A stretch of 64,000 nt of DNA from an uncultured Hungatella sp. (GCA_910577935.1 CAJTOT010000017.1:145-64144); one strand, 5' to 3'; shown: positions 8,067 to 17,725, counted from the first letter of the stretch. Notes: generated from the letters alone by a model not told the origin. Made by a program: numbers and translations.

Positions 8067-9251
8067 TCATGCCTTTTCAAAAAAGAAAGTTTTATCAATG
8101 AGTTTCTTTCCCGCCAACAAACCTTTCTTCGTTTTCTTAATAACACGTTTCATTCGCTGATTTACAGACAGCGGCAAGTATTTCCGTTCCATTTCTTTAA
8201 AGGACAATCTATTAATATCCCGGAAAAATGTGTCTCGCTCATCTGGTCTTTTTTTCGACTCATACTCGGCAGTATTATAACGGATCACCTTATCATAGTC
8301 GACTTTTTGGCTCTCAGTATTTTTTATTACCTTTTCTAACAAAGATTTTCCTTTCGGTGACCTGACAATCACAAAAGAAGTTCCAACCCCGTCATTTAAC
8401 TCTGGCGCAAAGTGCTCCACTCCCCAAAAGTCGGCGATTGTCACATCAGAATATCTAGAATTTTTTACTTTGCACTCATAACAAGATGGTCTTAAACAAT
8501 AGTCCTTTAAGAAAAACTGTATATAGGCATCCTCATCTTTAGAGATAAACCGGTTTTTGTGATTTGCATCTGTCCTTTTTATTCCATAATTTTCCCATCC
8601 ATGATCTTTACATCGAAAGCTGACAGCCACAGTCCGGACTTTTTCTTCAGCTCTTTCCATATACTTTCTCCAAACTAAAGGCGACGGAACTCCATGACAA
8701 ATAATGTCTACGGAAATCAGATGAGCGGGATCATTTCCCAGATAATTTTTCAAACCGTTTATCTGACAAGGTGTTCCGGAAAATAATACCACTCGCTTTC
8801 TGTCAAGCTCCTCTTTTACTGTTCGGAAAATTTCTCCTGTTGATGCCTGAATATATTTTGAACCTCTCAGGTATTTCAATTGATTAATCTTGTGTACCTG
8901 CATAAATACAGCACACTTGCAATCCTCTGACATAGATACGCCGAAAACACTTCCTCCCAAGCTAATAATATATTCGGAAAAAAGAGAAAAGACACCACCG
9001 GATGAGCTTTCGAATCTTATCTTGTCATTCAGCGACTTACAGCCCCAGGACTCTATTACTTTATTTCCCGATTTAGGAGCAAGAAACGGACATACCTGTT
9101 CACATAAACCGCATCCAATACATCTGCCTTTATCTGTAACAGGATATAAAAAGCCTTCTTCATCTTCTTCCATGCTAATCGCTGACACCGGACATTTTGA
9201 GTAACAGGCTCCGCATCCGCAGCAATCCTTTTTATCATGAATTATTATCAC
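8067..9251 (-). CDS. FrhB/FdhB-family iron-sulfur protein of the polysaccharide cluster (coenzyme F420 hydrogenase beta-subunit type)
   Basis: A 394-residue protein. The N-terminus carries two 4Fe-4S ferredoxin motifs (CCGCGACYSKCP and CIGCGLCEQVCP). These are followed by the FrhB/FdhB N- and C-terminal domains, with GTPCQINGLKNYL and CHGVPSPLVW conserved. The family contains F420-reducing hydrogenase subunits. In Firmicutes and Bacteroides, members sit beside pyruvyl transferases in capsule clusters and are thought to modify the glycan or its precursor; that role is inferred. It is the last gene of the exopolysaccharide operon and overlaps the flippase gene by 17 bases. Confidence 0.85.
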   Translation of the reverse strand: MIIIHDKKDCCGCGACYSKCPVSAISMEEDEEGFLYPVTDKGRCIGCGLCEQVCPFLAPKSGNKVIESWGCKSLNDKIRFESSSGGVFSLFSEYIISLGGSVFGVSMSEDCKCAVFMQVHKINQLKYLRGSKYIQASTGEIFRTVKEELDRKRVVLFSGTPCQINGLKNYLGNDPAHLISVDIICHGVPSPLVWRKYMERAEEKVRTVAVSFRCKDHGWENYGIKRTDANHKNRFISKDEDAYIQFFLKDYCLRPSCYECKVKNSRYSDVTIADFWGVEHFAPELNDGVGTSFVIVRSPKGKSLLEKVIKNTESQKVDYDKVIRYNTAEYESKKRPDERDTFFRDINRLSFKEMERKYLPLSVNQRMKRVIKKTKKGLLAGKKLIDKTFFFEKA

Positions 9252-10782
9252 TTTTTCCTCCCGCCTTTACCATATTTTTTAGCAAATAAACACTTTGCCG
9301 AAATTCCGGCAGTCTGTGATATGCAGCCCAAAAGATCAGGTTCGGTATAATACAGCATGTCAGAGCTCTAAAAAACAGCGCTGCCGGGTTTCTGAATGAA
9401 ATAAAATGACAAATCTGAAAACTGATTGCGCCGGCAACAGCTGTTACAGCAGTATACATAATAAGTCTAAAAAAATATTTTTTTAATCTCTTTTTCTCAA
9501 AAATTGATGTGAAAAGATTATGGAGTATCCAAGGAATTCCTATGCCTGATGTGGCAATAACCGTTGACAGAAGCACACCATAGATTCCACCAAGCCTTAC
9601 CATGATCAAATTAAGCGCCAAATTAACCATAGACGTAATCAACGGCCTGTACCTGTCCTGATGCCAGATGCCACCGGCATCTTTATATGTATTGAGCAGC
9701 CTGTTCAGTTCATATACCCAAAAATATACACAAAAACAAATCACTGCAAAAAAATCTAACATCAGTTCTTTTCCCATCCAAACTTCCATAAAAGGCTGAT
9801 AAAGATTCATAAAACAGCAGAAACAGATTCCTGTAAGCCAGCAAAGAAGAAAAGTAAATTTATTCAAATCTTTATAGTTTTTTTCATTGGTCTCAGTTAT
9901 CAGGCTGTTTCCTATACCGGCAACGCTGCCGGCAAAAATAATTTCCACAAATCCTATAACCGCTGATAAAATGAAATAGTAATTTTGATAGACCGCCAAG
10001 GCGGTAAGCCCCATATATACAGAAATCACAATCGTATCAGCCGAGAGCAATATTGTTCCCCCAATTTTGCTCGTTACCAGATCCTTAATTCTTTGATTGA
10101 TTTCTCTGATCTTCTCAGCCGGCAGTCTTCCAGTTGGCTTATAATCAGGATAGTATTTGGCGGCAGCCAGCGCCGTAATAGCATTATTGATAAGCTGGGC
10201 GCATAAAGAACTGATTATATATAAATAATAATTTTTTAATACTACGACACTCCACAATTGAAATATATACTGACAGCTGTTTGTAACCAGGGAAATTTTA
10301 CTCCCAATATCTGTTCGCTGATGTGCCAGAAAAATACTGTTTTTATATGCCAAAAACCAATATGTAGCAACTGTCCCGGATAAATTTAACAAGTATAAAA
10401 CATATATATTTACATCTTCAGGGACCATTCCATGAATCAGCTTCGGAATCAGCGGAGTAATCATAATGCCTGCTGCAGCTATGAAACAGCCTATAACCCT
10501 GTAGTATAATCTGTACAGATGAATCAACGCGCAAATTTTATCTGTCTCATCTTTTGCAATCGGCTCATACATACTGAAAACCATTGCCGATCCGACTCCC
10601 AATTCAGCCATATTAAGAATCTGCAGGATTGATACAAACAGGCCGCTTAATCCCAGATACTCCACACCCATATAATATATAATGGCTGTTCTCATAACAA
10701 AAGGAACAAGCACCTGATAGATCTTTAGCGTCAATCCGAAAAGAACATTTCTCCTTACATTTTGTCTTCTTTCTATCCTCAT
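9235..10782 (-). CDS. Oligosaccharide flippase (Wzx/RfbX-type, MOP superfamily)
   Basis: A 515-residue membrane protein with about fourteen hydrophobic segments. The start (RIERRQNVRRNVLFGLTLKI) and the GVEYLGLSGLFVSILQILNMAELG region match polysaccharide biosynthesis flippases. These move undecaprenyl-diphosphate-linked repeat units across the membrane. It lies between the pyruvyl transferase and the FrhB-like gene, 13 bases after the former, in a run of AT-rich genes. The sequence is not a MATE drug pump. Confidence 0.88.
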   Translation of the reverse strand: MRIERRQNVRRNVLFGLTLKIYQVLVPFVMRTAIIYYMGVEYLGLSGLFVSILQILNMAELGVGSAMVFSMYEPIAKDETDKICALIHLYRLYYRVIGCFIAAAGIMITPLIPKLIHGMVPEDVNIYVLYLLNLSGTVATYWFLAYKNSIFLAHQRTDIGSKISLVTNSCQYIFQLWSVVVLKNYYLYIISSLCAQLINNAITALAAAKYYPDYKPTGRLPAEKIREINQRIKDLVTSKIGGTILLSADTIVISVYMGLTALAVYQNYYFILSAVIGFVEIIFAGSVAGIGNSLITETNEKNYKDLNKFTFLLCWLTGICFCCFMNLYQPFMEVWMGKELMLDFFAVICFCVYFWVYELNRLLNTYKDAGGIWHQDRYRPLITSMVNLALNLIMVRLGGIYGVLLSTVIATSGIGIPWILHNLFTSIFEKKRLKKYFFRLIMYTAVTAVAGAISFQICHFISFRNPAALFFRALTCCIIPNLIFWAAYHRLPEFRQSVYLLKNMVKAGGKSDNNS

Positions 10783-10795
10783 CTGTTATATTTCC

Positions 10796-11872
10796 TCAAA
10801 AATCCATGTCCTCCTTGCCTACATATACCTGACCAAATTCCTTTTTTAAAAATTTTATGCTTTTATCTCTTTCAATCTCAATATGTTTGTCAATTGTTTT
10901 ATAGTCCATTTCCATCCAATCTGTCATAAAACTGACTTTATTCCAGCGCCGTTCTTTGATTCCCATAACACGGTACAGTGTCTCAAAGCGGCTGCTCATC
11001 GTCTCCCCATAATCACTTCTGTCAAAATTAATAAATGGTATATGATATATCGCTGAAAAAACAGTTGCGTGAAAAGAATCTGTCAGTGTCAGTTGAGCAT
11101 CCGAAACCAAATCGAGAAATTCCGCAGGAGATATCACCGAATTATCATCAAGTAATATTACTTTCAATTTCAGTTTATTTGCTATAGCTCTTACAGCATC
11201 TGGAATACTGCTCAAAAACATCGCCAAAATATAGGAAGTTGACGGTTTATCTTTATAGTTCTCTCTTATCTGGTCCCACTTATGCCTGGTCAGCAGTAAT
11301 GTAGGATCAACCAAAACTTCCGCATGTCTCCCTGTTAATTTTTCAATAATCTCTGCTCCCTTATGTTCTCTGACAGAAATGTTCCAGAACCCATTCAAGC
11401 GATCTTTGTAAAAATCAGCTTTATGAGCCGGCAATGTTTCCACGGATAAACTGGGCGCATATGTCAACCGCTGATTCACTTTTGCGAATGTTAAAAAGGC
11501 GTTATCTCCTACATAGCAAGACAAGGGACTCCATATCTGGTCACTCCCGACTATAAAAGCGTCAAACTGTTTGGCAAAATGAGAATTATCCCCATAAAAC
11601 GGCATCTCTTCCCCATAGAATTGAATATATTTATTATTAAAATCATCGAATTTGTGCTGTCTTAACCGATGTGTTCGTTTTAACGCAGGATATTTAGCAG
11701 CAACCAATATTTTTTTTAATCTGTACCTCAAAGTTTCCTTTTCCACAGGAGAACCTTGCTTTATGGTATATGCCTGATGTCCAAGTTCTTCGCAGACTGA
11801 TTGCAGTGCGTAATTTTGCAGCCTCTGCCCAATATTTGTACCATGAGTGTACGTAATAATTCCCAGCTTCAT
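10796..11872 (-). CDS. Polysaccharide pyruvyl transferase family protein
   Basis: A 358-residue cytosolic enzyme of the CsaB/WcaK family. It would transfer pyruvate from phosphoenolpyruvate to a sugar, adding acidic ketals to the glycan. Signatures are the opening LGIITYTHGTNIGQRLQNYAL, VGSDQIWSP, the VDPTLLL segment and the LTDSFHATVFSAIYHIPF motif near the C-terminus. Its stop overlaps the next gene's start by four bases, indicating translational coupling. The accepted sugar is unknown. Confidence 0.9.
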   Translation of the reverse strand: MKLGIITYTHGTNIGQRLQNYALQSVCEELGHQAYTIKQGSPVEKETLRYRLKKILVAAKYPALKRTHRLRQHKFDDFNNKYIQFYGEEMPFYGDNSHFAKQFDAFIVGSDQIWSPLSCYVGDNAFLTFAKVNQRLTYAPSLSVETLPAHKADFYKDRLNGFWNISVREHKGAEIIEKLTGRHAEVLVDPTLLLTRHKWDQIRENYKDKPSTSYILAMFLSSIPDAVRAIANKLKLKVILLDDNSVISPAEFLDLVSDAQLTLTDSFHATVFSAIYHIPFINFDRSDYGETMSSRFETLYRVMGIKERRWNKVSFMTDWMEMDYKTIDKHIEIERDKSIKFLKKEFGQVYVGKEDMDF

Positions 11873-13002
11873 AAATTTATAATCCTTCGGTTCATCACCT
11901 TTTTATACAGTCCATAAGTCTCATTTGCTGTTTTATTCCAGTCAAATAATTTTACTCGCTCCCTGCCGGCAGCTGCGCACTGCCTTCTCAAGTTCTCATC
12001 TGAGAGAACATGGTTAATTTTATCTTTTAGATCCTGTACATTGTCCGGCTCAAAATATAATGCCGCATTCCCTCCTACTTCTGGCAGAGAACTGGAATTT
12101 GTACAGATAACCGGGCAGCCATGATCAAACGCTTCTAAAACAGGAAAACCAAACCCCTCATATTTTGTCGGATAAATAAAACATATTGCGTTTTCATAGA
12201 GATATGCCAGTTCCCCGTCAGAAGCATTATACTGAATTACAAAATCCCGGATATCTAAACGGCGCAGTTCTTCTATTTCTTCTTTTAATAAACTGCCGCC
12301 TCCGACCAGGATAACCCTGATATCTCTTTGTTCTTTTAATATACCCGAAACCGCGTCTAAAAACAGACTGGCATTTTTGTATCCCCTTCTCTGTCCTACA
12401 TACAGAAAATAGCGCTTTGGCACAGACATTTCTTTGGGACAGACGGGTGCCGGCAAATGGTTTGTCCCATGGTAAATAACAGTAATCTTCTCATCCGGGA
12501 CATCCGGATAAATATGCAATATATCCTGTTTTGTATTTTCTGAAATGGCAATGATTGCCTCTGCTTCATATATAACCCTTTTTTTGTGTTCAATCTCTTG
12601 TTTGGCAAACTCTGTTTTTTCCCACAACAACTCATGAATCATATCATGTATTGTCACTACCAGTTTTCCCTTGGCTGCCATATCGCAATATGGATCTGTC
12701 CATGTTATATGTATGATATCATAGTTTTCTTTTTCAATTTTTTTCAATGTATTCTTTTTGTTCAGTTCAATAAAATATTTTTTTATAAAATGGTTATATA
12801 CTATTTTTTTATATAACTTCCCTGTATGCATTCTATTCTTTCCCAGGTAATTTCCCAGATAAAAATTTCTCGAAAAAATCACGAATATATCTATTTCACA
12901 ATCATAATATTGATTTAAGACTTTAACCAGTTCCATATGATATCTGGAAACCCCACCGTAAATCTGCTCATAAAATATTTGAAAATCATACAAAATATTC
13001 AT
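11869..13002 (-). CDS. Glycosyltransferase family 4 (GT-B fold)
   Basis: A 377-residue retaining glycosyltransferase. The N-terminal acceptor domain contains GGVSRYHMELVKVL. The C-terminal half has the Glycos_transf_1 region, with YVGQRRGYKN, LVGGGSLLKEEI and the EGFGFPVLEAFDHGCPVI motif holding the two conserved glutamates. It probably adds one sugar to the lipid-linked repeat unit at the inner face of the membrane. The sugar cannot be predicted. It has the low GC content of its neighbours. Confidence 0.9.
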   Translation of the reverse strand: MNILYDFQIFYEQIYGGVSRYHMELVKVLNQYYDCEIDIFVIFSRNFYLGNYLGKNRMHTGKLYKKIVYNHFIKKYFIELNKKNTLKKIEKENYDIIHITWTDPYCDMAAKGKLVVTIHDMIHELLWEKTEFAKQEIEHKKRVIYEAEAIIAISENTKQDILHIYPDVPDEKITVIYHGTNHLPAPVCPKEMSVPKRYFLYVGQRRGYKNASLFLDAVSGILKEQRDIRVILVGGGSLLKEEIEELRRLDIRDFVIQYNASDGELAYLYENAICFIYPTKYEGFGFPVLEAFDHGCPVICTNSSSLPEVGGNAALYFEPDNVQDLKDKINHVLSDENLRRQCAAAGRERVKLFDWNKTANETYGLYKKVMNRRIINL

Positions 13003-13023
13003 AAAATTCTATTTCCTTTTCTT

Positions 13024-13806
13024 CTATAGCCCTGCTATCTTCTTTATAAATGTGGTCATCGAGGCGGGAAGTTTCTTTTTCATCCAGTACCATATAATGT
13101 AGCCATTGAGAACTATTTTTCTTTCGAAGGTATAACAATTATGATTTTGTAACAGCCTTTTCCCTTCCTTTATACTCTCTATTCTGCGTGTCTGCGAAAT
13201 CCCTTCATCAGAAAAAACAGACATATACTCATCTATGTAAAAGAAGGTTCCTCCATTCTCAAAGATTCTCAGATACAGATCTATGTCGGCGATAATGCGA
13301 TATTGCTCATCGAATCTGTAATGTTCCAGCACATCTTTTTTAGTAAATGCGGCCTGGTGACAGAACGGCATTTCAGTTCCGCTCTTTAAACGTTCTAGTT
13401 CTCTGGGTTTCTGATATACTCTCATATTACCTGACTGTATGATAACATTTCCGTAGACCACCTCATAATTATCATAATTATTTGCAAAAAACGGATTTAA
13501 ACAATCAGCGGAGACAAAACAGTCATCCGAATTAAGGTATATAATCCAATCTCCCTCTGCTATCTCAATAGCTTTATTCATTGCATCATAAATACCATTG
13601 TCTTTTTCTGATATGACTTTTATCGGTATATTTTTAGATTTAAAAACCGGTATATATTCTTTCACAATATTGACAGTGTTGTCCACAGACAAACCGTCGA
13701 TCACGATATATTCCATATCGTTTATAGCCAGATTACACACAGAATTTACACAGTTTGCTATAGTTTTAGCTGAATTGTAACAAACTGTGACTACACTTAG
13801 TTTCAT
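13024..13806 (-). CDS. Glycosyltransferase family 2 (GT-A fold)
   Basis: A 260-residue inverting glycosyltransferase. The nucleotide-sugar binding core is clear: LSVVTVCYNSAKTI at the start, the DNGIYDAMNKAIEIAEGDWIIYLNSDD segment with the DxD-like NSDD, and DIDLYLRI further on. It resembles colanic-acid/WcaE-like GT2 enzymes. It acts in the cytoplasm on the undecaprenyl-linked intermediate. It is two bases from the preceding gene of the operon. Confidence 0.9.
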   Translation of the reverse strand: MKLSVVTVCYNSAKTIANCVNSVCNLAINDMEYIVIDGLSVDNTVNIVKEYIPVFKSKNIPIKVISEKDNGIYDAMNKAIEIAEGDWIIYLNSDDCFVSADCLNPFFANNYDNYEVVYGNVIIQSGNMRVYQKPRELERLKSGTEMPFCHQAAFTKKDVLEHYRFDEQYRIIADIDLYLRIFENGGTFFYIDEYMSVFSDEGISQTRRIESIKEGKRLLQNHNCYTFERKIVLNGYIIWYWMKKKLPASMTTFIKKIAGL

Positions 13807-13808
13807 AT

Positions 13809-14822
13809 CTATCTCCCTGTCAATGACAAGAGCCCCTGATAAATTTTGTAGCTTATGCTTCCCATAGAATATAACGCATAATTTGTCCTTCTCAAAGCTG
13901 TCAATGTCTTATATCTGTATGCCTCTTTAAAAACAGAAGGGCATTCCTTTTTTACTGTTCTTTCTATCTCCAATAATCTCTTTTTAGCATTCGTAGATAC
14001 ACGCAGGCTTAAGATTGCCGTTACGTGAGATTTTAACATTCCAGACAGTATTACATCAAAAAATTTCTTTTTTCCATCTTCCATCAGTTCGCTGTGTTTT
14101 GCGTAATATCCGCACATCTTCTTTAATATCAGCAACTGTTCATCAATATGTTTTCTCTTCCCTTTAACACTCATGCTCTGTTCATTGACAGCGACTCTAT
14201 ACATATACACATTCTGATTCAAATAAGAAATCGTTTTAATATAGGGCATTGGTCTCAAAATGTATTCTATATCGGTGTAAAAGCAATGCTCTGTGATATG
14301 AAAATCTATCCTTTTTAAAATATCTGTTTTGAATGCAATGCTCTGCATGTATAGCTCTTGCCCCGTGTATGCTTCACTAAAATCAAAGGCTGTTTCGTAT
14401 CTGCGGATTTTGAATACTGTGGGGATTTGTTTCCCCGTTTTGTCATTGACTCTGGAATAATTTGTAACTACAATATCAGTCTCTGCTCTTTTTAAATATT
14501 CTACCAGCTTTATAAATCCCTGCCTGTCTACCCAGTCATCACCGTCAACAGTTTTGAAATACTTTCCTGAAGCAATTTCAACAGAAGTATTGATCGTAGA
14601 ACCATAACCTCCATTTTCTTTATCGACGATGATAAATGTATTTGGATATTCCGCTTCATAGCTTCTGGCTAATTTACCCGTCCCGTCTTTGGAGCCATCA
14701 TTTACTAAAATGATTTCTATATCATCCATAACCTCAGGGATAACAAATGAATCCAATGTCTCATTCACATATTTTTCAATATTATACGCAGCAATCGAAA
14801 TCGTTAAAATTTTATTCATCAT
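13809..14822 (-). CDS. Glycosyltransferase family 2 (GT-A fold)
   Basis: A 337-residue inverting glycosyltransferase with ILTISIAAYNIEKYV, ILVNDGSKDGT, the ENGGYGSTINTSVEIASGKYFKTVDGDDW segment (DGDD metal site) and a C-terminal helical extension. This pattern is common in clostridial capsule enzymes. Its start overlaps the end of the polymerase gene by 11 bases, so the two are probably translationally coupled. Confidence 0.9.
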   Translation of the reverse strand: MMNKILTISIAAYNIEKYVNETLDSFVIPEVMDDIEIILVNDGSKDGTGKLARSYEAEYPNTFIIVDKENGGYGSTINTSVEIASGKYFKTVDGDDWVDRQGFIKLVEYLKRAETDIVVTNYSRVNDKTGKQIPTVFKIRRYETAFDFSEAYTGQELYMQSIAFKTDILKRIDFHITEHCFYTDIEYILRPMPYIKTISYLNQNVYMYRVAVNEQSMSVKGKRKHIDEQLLILKKMCGYYAKHSELMEDGKKKFFDVILSGMLKSHVTAILSLRVSTNAKKRLLEIERTVKKECPSVFKEAYRYKTLTALRRTNYALYSMGSISYKIYQGLLSLTGR

Positions 14823-16068
14823 ATTTTTGTACCTTCTTCAAATACATATTTTTGCAATACTGTCCATAGACTACCGGCAGAACCAATAAAGCCGGATATA
14901 AAAATCTGGACTGGGCCAGAGATGTATTGACATACAATCCTATGATCAAAACAGTGCTCCATTTAGGGACATATCCGACAAACACATCTTTATAATAGTA
15001 GAATAATATCAATAACGAAGGAATAAGTCCTATGCTGGCAAACGTATGGACCAGTATTCCGCCATTGGCTCCCATATCCTGTGTTCTTAATGCCAGTGAT
15101 AAATAATCTTCTCCCACTCCAAACAGATTTTTCACAGCGTAGGGCAGACAAATGGATATCATACTTGTCCTGGCATGTCCTGATGTACCATCTGAAAACA
15201 TTTCGACAATTTTTTGAATCAAAAATCTATATATGAAACTTTGATCTCTTAACAAAATATAATTGATCATTATAACAGCTGTTGCCCCTGCGCCCCCGGT
15301 TAACACATATTTCAATACCTTGCGTATATATTTTTTATTATTACGCTCTATTCTTCTCATATTTTTATTACTTATGATATAAATTCCGATAATCATAATA
15401 AACGCCATATAACCTGTGGTAGAACCGGTAGTGATAACTGCTATAATAAAAAGAGCTATTAAAAAATTTACTTTTTTATCTGATAAATTTTTAAGACTGC
15501 TTCTCATAAATAACAGCATAAACAGACAACTGCATATGAGCATCTGAAAAAGACCTGGTTCAGTAAAAACAGAATTATTTCGTTCCAGTTCATACTGCTT
15601 TACACAATAGAGCCATCTGCCTCTCAAATAATATGGTTTTCCGTAAAACGACCATTCTATGTGATTTTCTTTATTAAAAATCTTTAACAGAAGATCAGGA
15701 TTCAGTACCCCCAAGATATAAAAGACCAAACTCAGCACAGTAAAGAAAGATACTATCTTTATAAATCTCTCACAAAATTTCTTTCTGTCAATGTTGATAG
15801 ATGTATAAGTTATCAGTATACATTCCAAGTAGTTTAAGAGCAATTTAAACTCTGTCTTAACTAACAAGTATGTACTTAACAGACCGGCAAAAATCAACAG
15901 TCCTTTTTCCACCTTCCCCGAAGCAGCAATAACGATAACACAAAAAACGGCTATCGCCATCCGTATCAGTAATGTATGTTCTCGATAAATTGCCACATCG
16001 TGGCAAAGTAAAAGTAAGTATAGACATGTATATTGTAATATGGGTCTTAAAGTAGTTTTTATTTTCAT
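14812..16068 (-). CDS. O-antigen/exopolysaccharide polymerase-like membrane protein (Wzy-type)
   Basis: A 418-residue protein with ten or more hydrophobic segments and one larger extracytoplasmic loop (about residues 130-190). This is the layout of Wzy/EpsG-type polymerases that link repeat units at the outer face of the membrane. Sequence conservation in this class is low, so the call rests on topology and on its place between WecB/TagA and glycosyltransferase genes. An O-antigen ligase-like role is the main alternative. Confidence 0.75.
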   Translation of the reverse strand: MKIKTTLRPILQYTCLYLLLLCHDVAIYREHTLLIRMAIAVFCVIVIAASGKVEKGLLIFAGLLSTYLLVKTEFKLLLNYLECILITYTSINIDRKKFCERFIKIVSFFTVLSLVFYILGVLNPDLLLKIFNKENHIEWSFYGKPYYLRGRWLYCVKQYELERNNSVFTEPGLFQMLICSCLFMLLFMRSSLKNLSDKKVNFLIALFIIAVITTGSTTGYMAFIMIIGIYIISNKNMRRIERNNKKYIRKVLKYVLTGGAGATAVIMINYILLRDQSFIYRFLIQKIVEMFSDGTSGHARTSMISICLPYAVKNLFGVGEDYLSLALRTQDMGANGGILVHTFASIGLIPSLLILFYYYKDVFVGYVPKWSTVLIIGLYVNTSLAQSRFLYPALLVLPVVYGQYCKNMYLKKVQKYDE

Positions 16069-16071
16069 ATA

Positions 16072-16854
16072 TCATTCTCTCTTAATATAGGCATGCCAGA
16101 TAAACTTTGAATTGGTATGCCAATACCGCCTAAACAACCTCCTGGGTTCTTGAAGAAGCCGATAAAGCCATTCCAAATTCATTTTTTGTATCCAGCCGGG
16201 AGCGCGCTTGATTTTTCCTGCAAAATAGTCGAATCCCGCTCCGACACCAACCATAAACCCCTTGACTTTCCCCTGATGTTCAGCCATCCACCTCTCCTGT
16301 TTCGGAGCTCCAAGCCCAATCCAGAGAAAGTGTGGGTTTGCTCTGTTGATCTGTTCTACCACGGCTGTATCCTCTTTCCTTGTCAACGGCCGAAACGGCG
16401 GACTATACATCCCGGCAATCTGTATCCCCGGATACCGCCTGGTCAGTTCACTGTATATTTTTTCAAGGGTCTCCTCCGTAGAGCCATAAAAAAAATGCCG
16501 GTATCCTTTTTCCGCTGAAACTCTGAAAATTTCTTCCATATAGGAAGGACCGGTTGTGCGTTCCATCTCTTTAAATCCCCGCCTCCGCCCTATGGACGAA
16601 AGCGGGCCGCCGTCGGGAATTGCCATGATTCCGCTGTTCTGAATAGTTCTGTACTCAGGAATTTCATAAGCTGTCACTGTTGTATGTACGTTTGAGACGC
16701 ACATGTAATCGCCTGACAGGCTGTGTATATATTTGTCAGTGAATTCCAACAGCCAGTCTATATTAATGGCAGCTATATCTACCCCCATAATATTGCATGT
16801 GGGAATCAGGGCTTTATCAACCCTGTGTTCATATTGTCTCGGCAATGAACTCAT
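16072..16854 (-). CDS. WecB/TagA/CpsF-family glycosyltransferase (GT26)
   Basis: A 260-residue enzyme; known members add N-acetylmannosamine(uronic acid) to GlcNAc-diphospho-undecaprenol. Conserved features are NVHTTVTAYEIPEYR, the AIPDGGPLSSIGRRRG segment with the catalytic Asp, RHFFYGSTEETL, LWIGLGAPKQERWM and GVGAGFDYFAGKIKRAPGW. It follows the recombinase-like gene after a single base. No priming glycosyl-phosphotransferase gene lies in the cluster, so the lipid-linked acceptor is presumably made by a TagO-type enzyme encoded elsewhere. Confidence 0.93.
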   Translation of the reverse strand: MSSLPRQYEHRVDKALIPTCNIMGVDIAAINIDWLLEFTDKYIHSLSGDYMCVSNVHTTVTAYEIPEYRTIQNSGIMAIPDGGPLSSIGRRRGFKEMERTTGPSYMEEIFRVSAEKGYRHFFYGSTEETLEKIYSELTRRYPGIQIAGMYSPPFRPLTRKEDTAVVEQINRANPHFLWIGLGAPKQERWMAEHQGKVKGFMVGVGAGFDYFAGKIKRAPGWIQKMNLEWLYRLLQEPRRLFRRYWHTNSKFIWHAYIKRE

Positions 16855-16855
16855 T

Positions 16856-17722
16856 TCAGCTGCACCTCTCCATCATCAACTCCTGGGCATATCTCTTCAT
16901 GCTGCGCTTCAAGTCCTTGGGCGTGGATTCTTTTTCGATTCCCGCCAGTATCCGGTACTTGTCAAAAATACGGATAACCATCTCCATGGACAGGGGCTTT
17001 CCTATCTTTGAGAGAAACAGATAATTGCTGTACGCGTCTTTCTTTTCAAAATACGCGTGCACACAGAGCCACTGTTCCATCTTATCTTTCAGCTTCTTTG
17101 AGAACAGGCGGACGCAGCGCTGTTTTTTTCTTTTTCCGGGTATAGACAGAATCCCGGTTTCTCTCTCGTAGTCGGAAAGTTCCAGTCTCAGCAGTTCGCT
17201 GATTTCAATTCCGTGGTAAAACAGAAGCTCCATCATCACGTTGTCTCTGAGACATACTCTCCGGCGGAAATCATTGTCCAGATTCTCATATTCTCTGTTG
17301 ATGGCGATAAAAAAGGCGTCGATCTCCGCTTTGGAGAGCACATTGTCCTGGGTCTTCTCACAGTCAGGCAGTTTTGGCAAAGCCGGCGGCAGGATGGCAG
17401 GACCGGGGGCGGAGGAACCCTGCCGGAACAGGTACTCCATGTAACAGCAAAATACCCTGTATTTTCTTATGATGGTGGAAGTTCTCAGCTTTCTCTCTGT
17501 GGAAAGGTACTTCAGGTATCTCTCCACCGCTCTGCTGTCCGGATAGTCCACGCCGCTCTCTCCAAACCACAGGTACAAGTGTTCCAGGTCCAGACGATAT
17601 GCCTTGATGGTCCGCTCATCTAAGTTCCGCTCTCTCACCTGATTTTTAATAAATTCTTCTATATGGTCTTGTCTCTCTCTGCTTTTGTTCTCCCGGTCTG
17701 ACATCTGCTCCAAACCACTCAC
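16856..17722 (-). CDS. Truncated, catalytically degenerate tyrosine-recombinase-like protein at the head of the exopolysaccharide operon
   Basis: A 288-residue protein. Residues about 18-105 form the SAM-like core-binding domain (DHIEEFIKNQVRERNLDERTI), and about 150-288 are related to the XerC/D catalytic domain. The active site is lost. The first arginine (normally TGxRxSEL) is Glu in HGIEISEL, the HxLR box is TPKDLKRS, and the protein ends at RCS before the final His/Trp and Tyr would occur. The beta-hairpin lysines (GKRKKQR) remain. Strand transfer should be impossible, so a DNA-binding or regulatory role is likely. The start may be GTG 17722 or ATG 17704. The reading frame is intact, which argues against simple decay. 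Confidence 0.75.
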   Translation of the reverse strand: MSGLEQMSDRENKSRERQDHIEEFIKNQVRERNLDERTIKAYRLDLEHLYLWFGESGVDYPDSRAVERYLKYLSTERKLRTSTIIRKYRVFCCYMEYLFRQGSSAPGPAILPPALPKLPDCEKTQDNVLSKAEIDAFFIAINREYENLDNDFRRRVCLRDNVMMELLFYHGIEISELLRLELSDYERETGILSIPGKRKKQRCVRLFSKKLKDKMEQWLCVHAYFEKKDAYSNYLFLSKIGKPLSMEMVIRIFDKYRILAGIEKESTPKDLKRSMKRYAQELMMERCS

Positions 17723-17725
17723 CCC

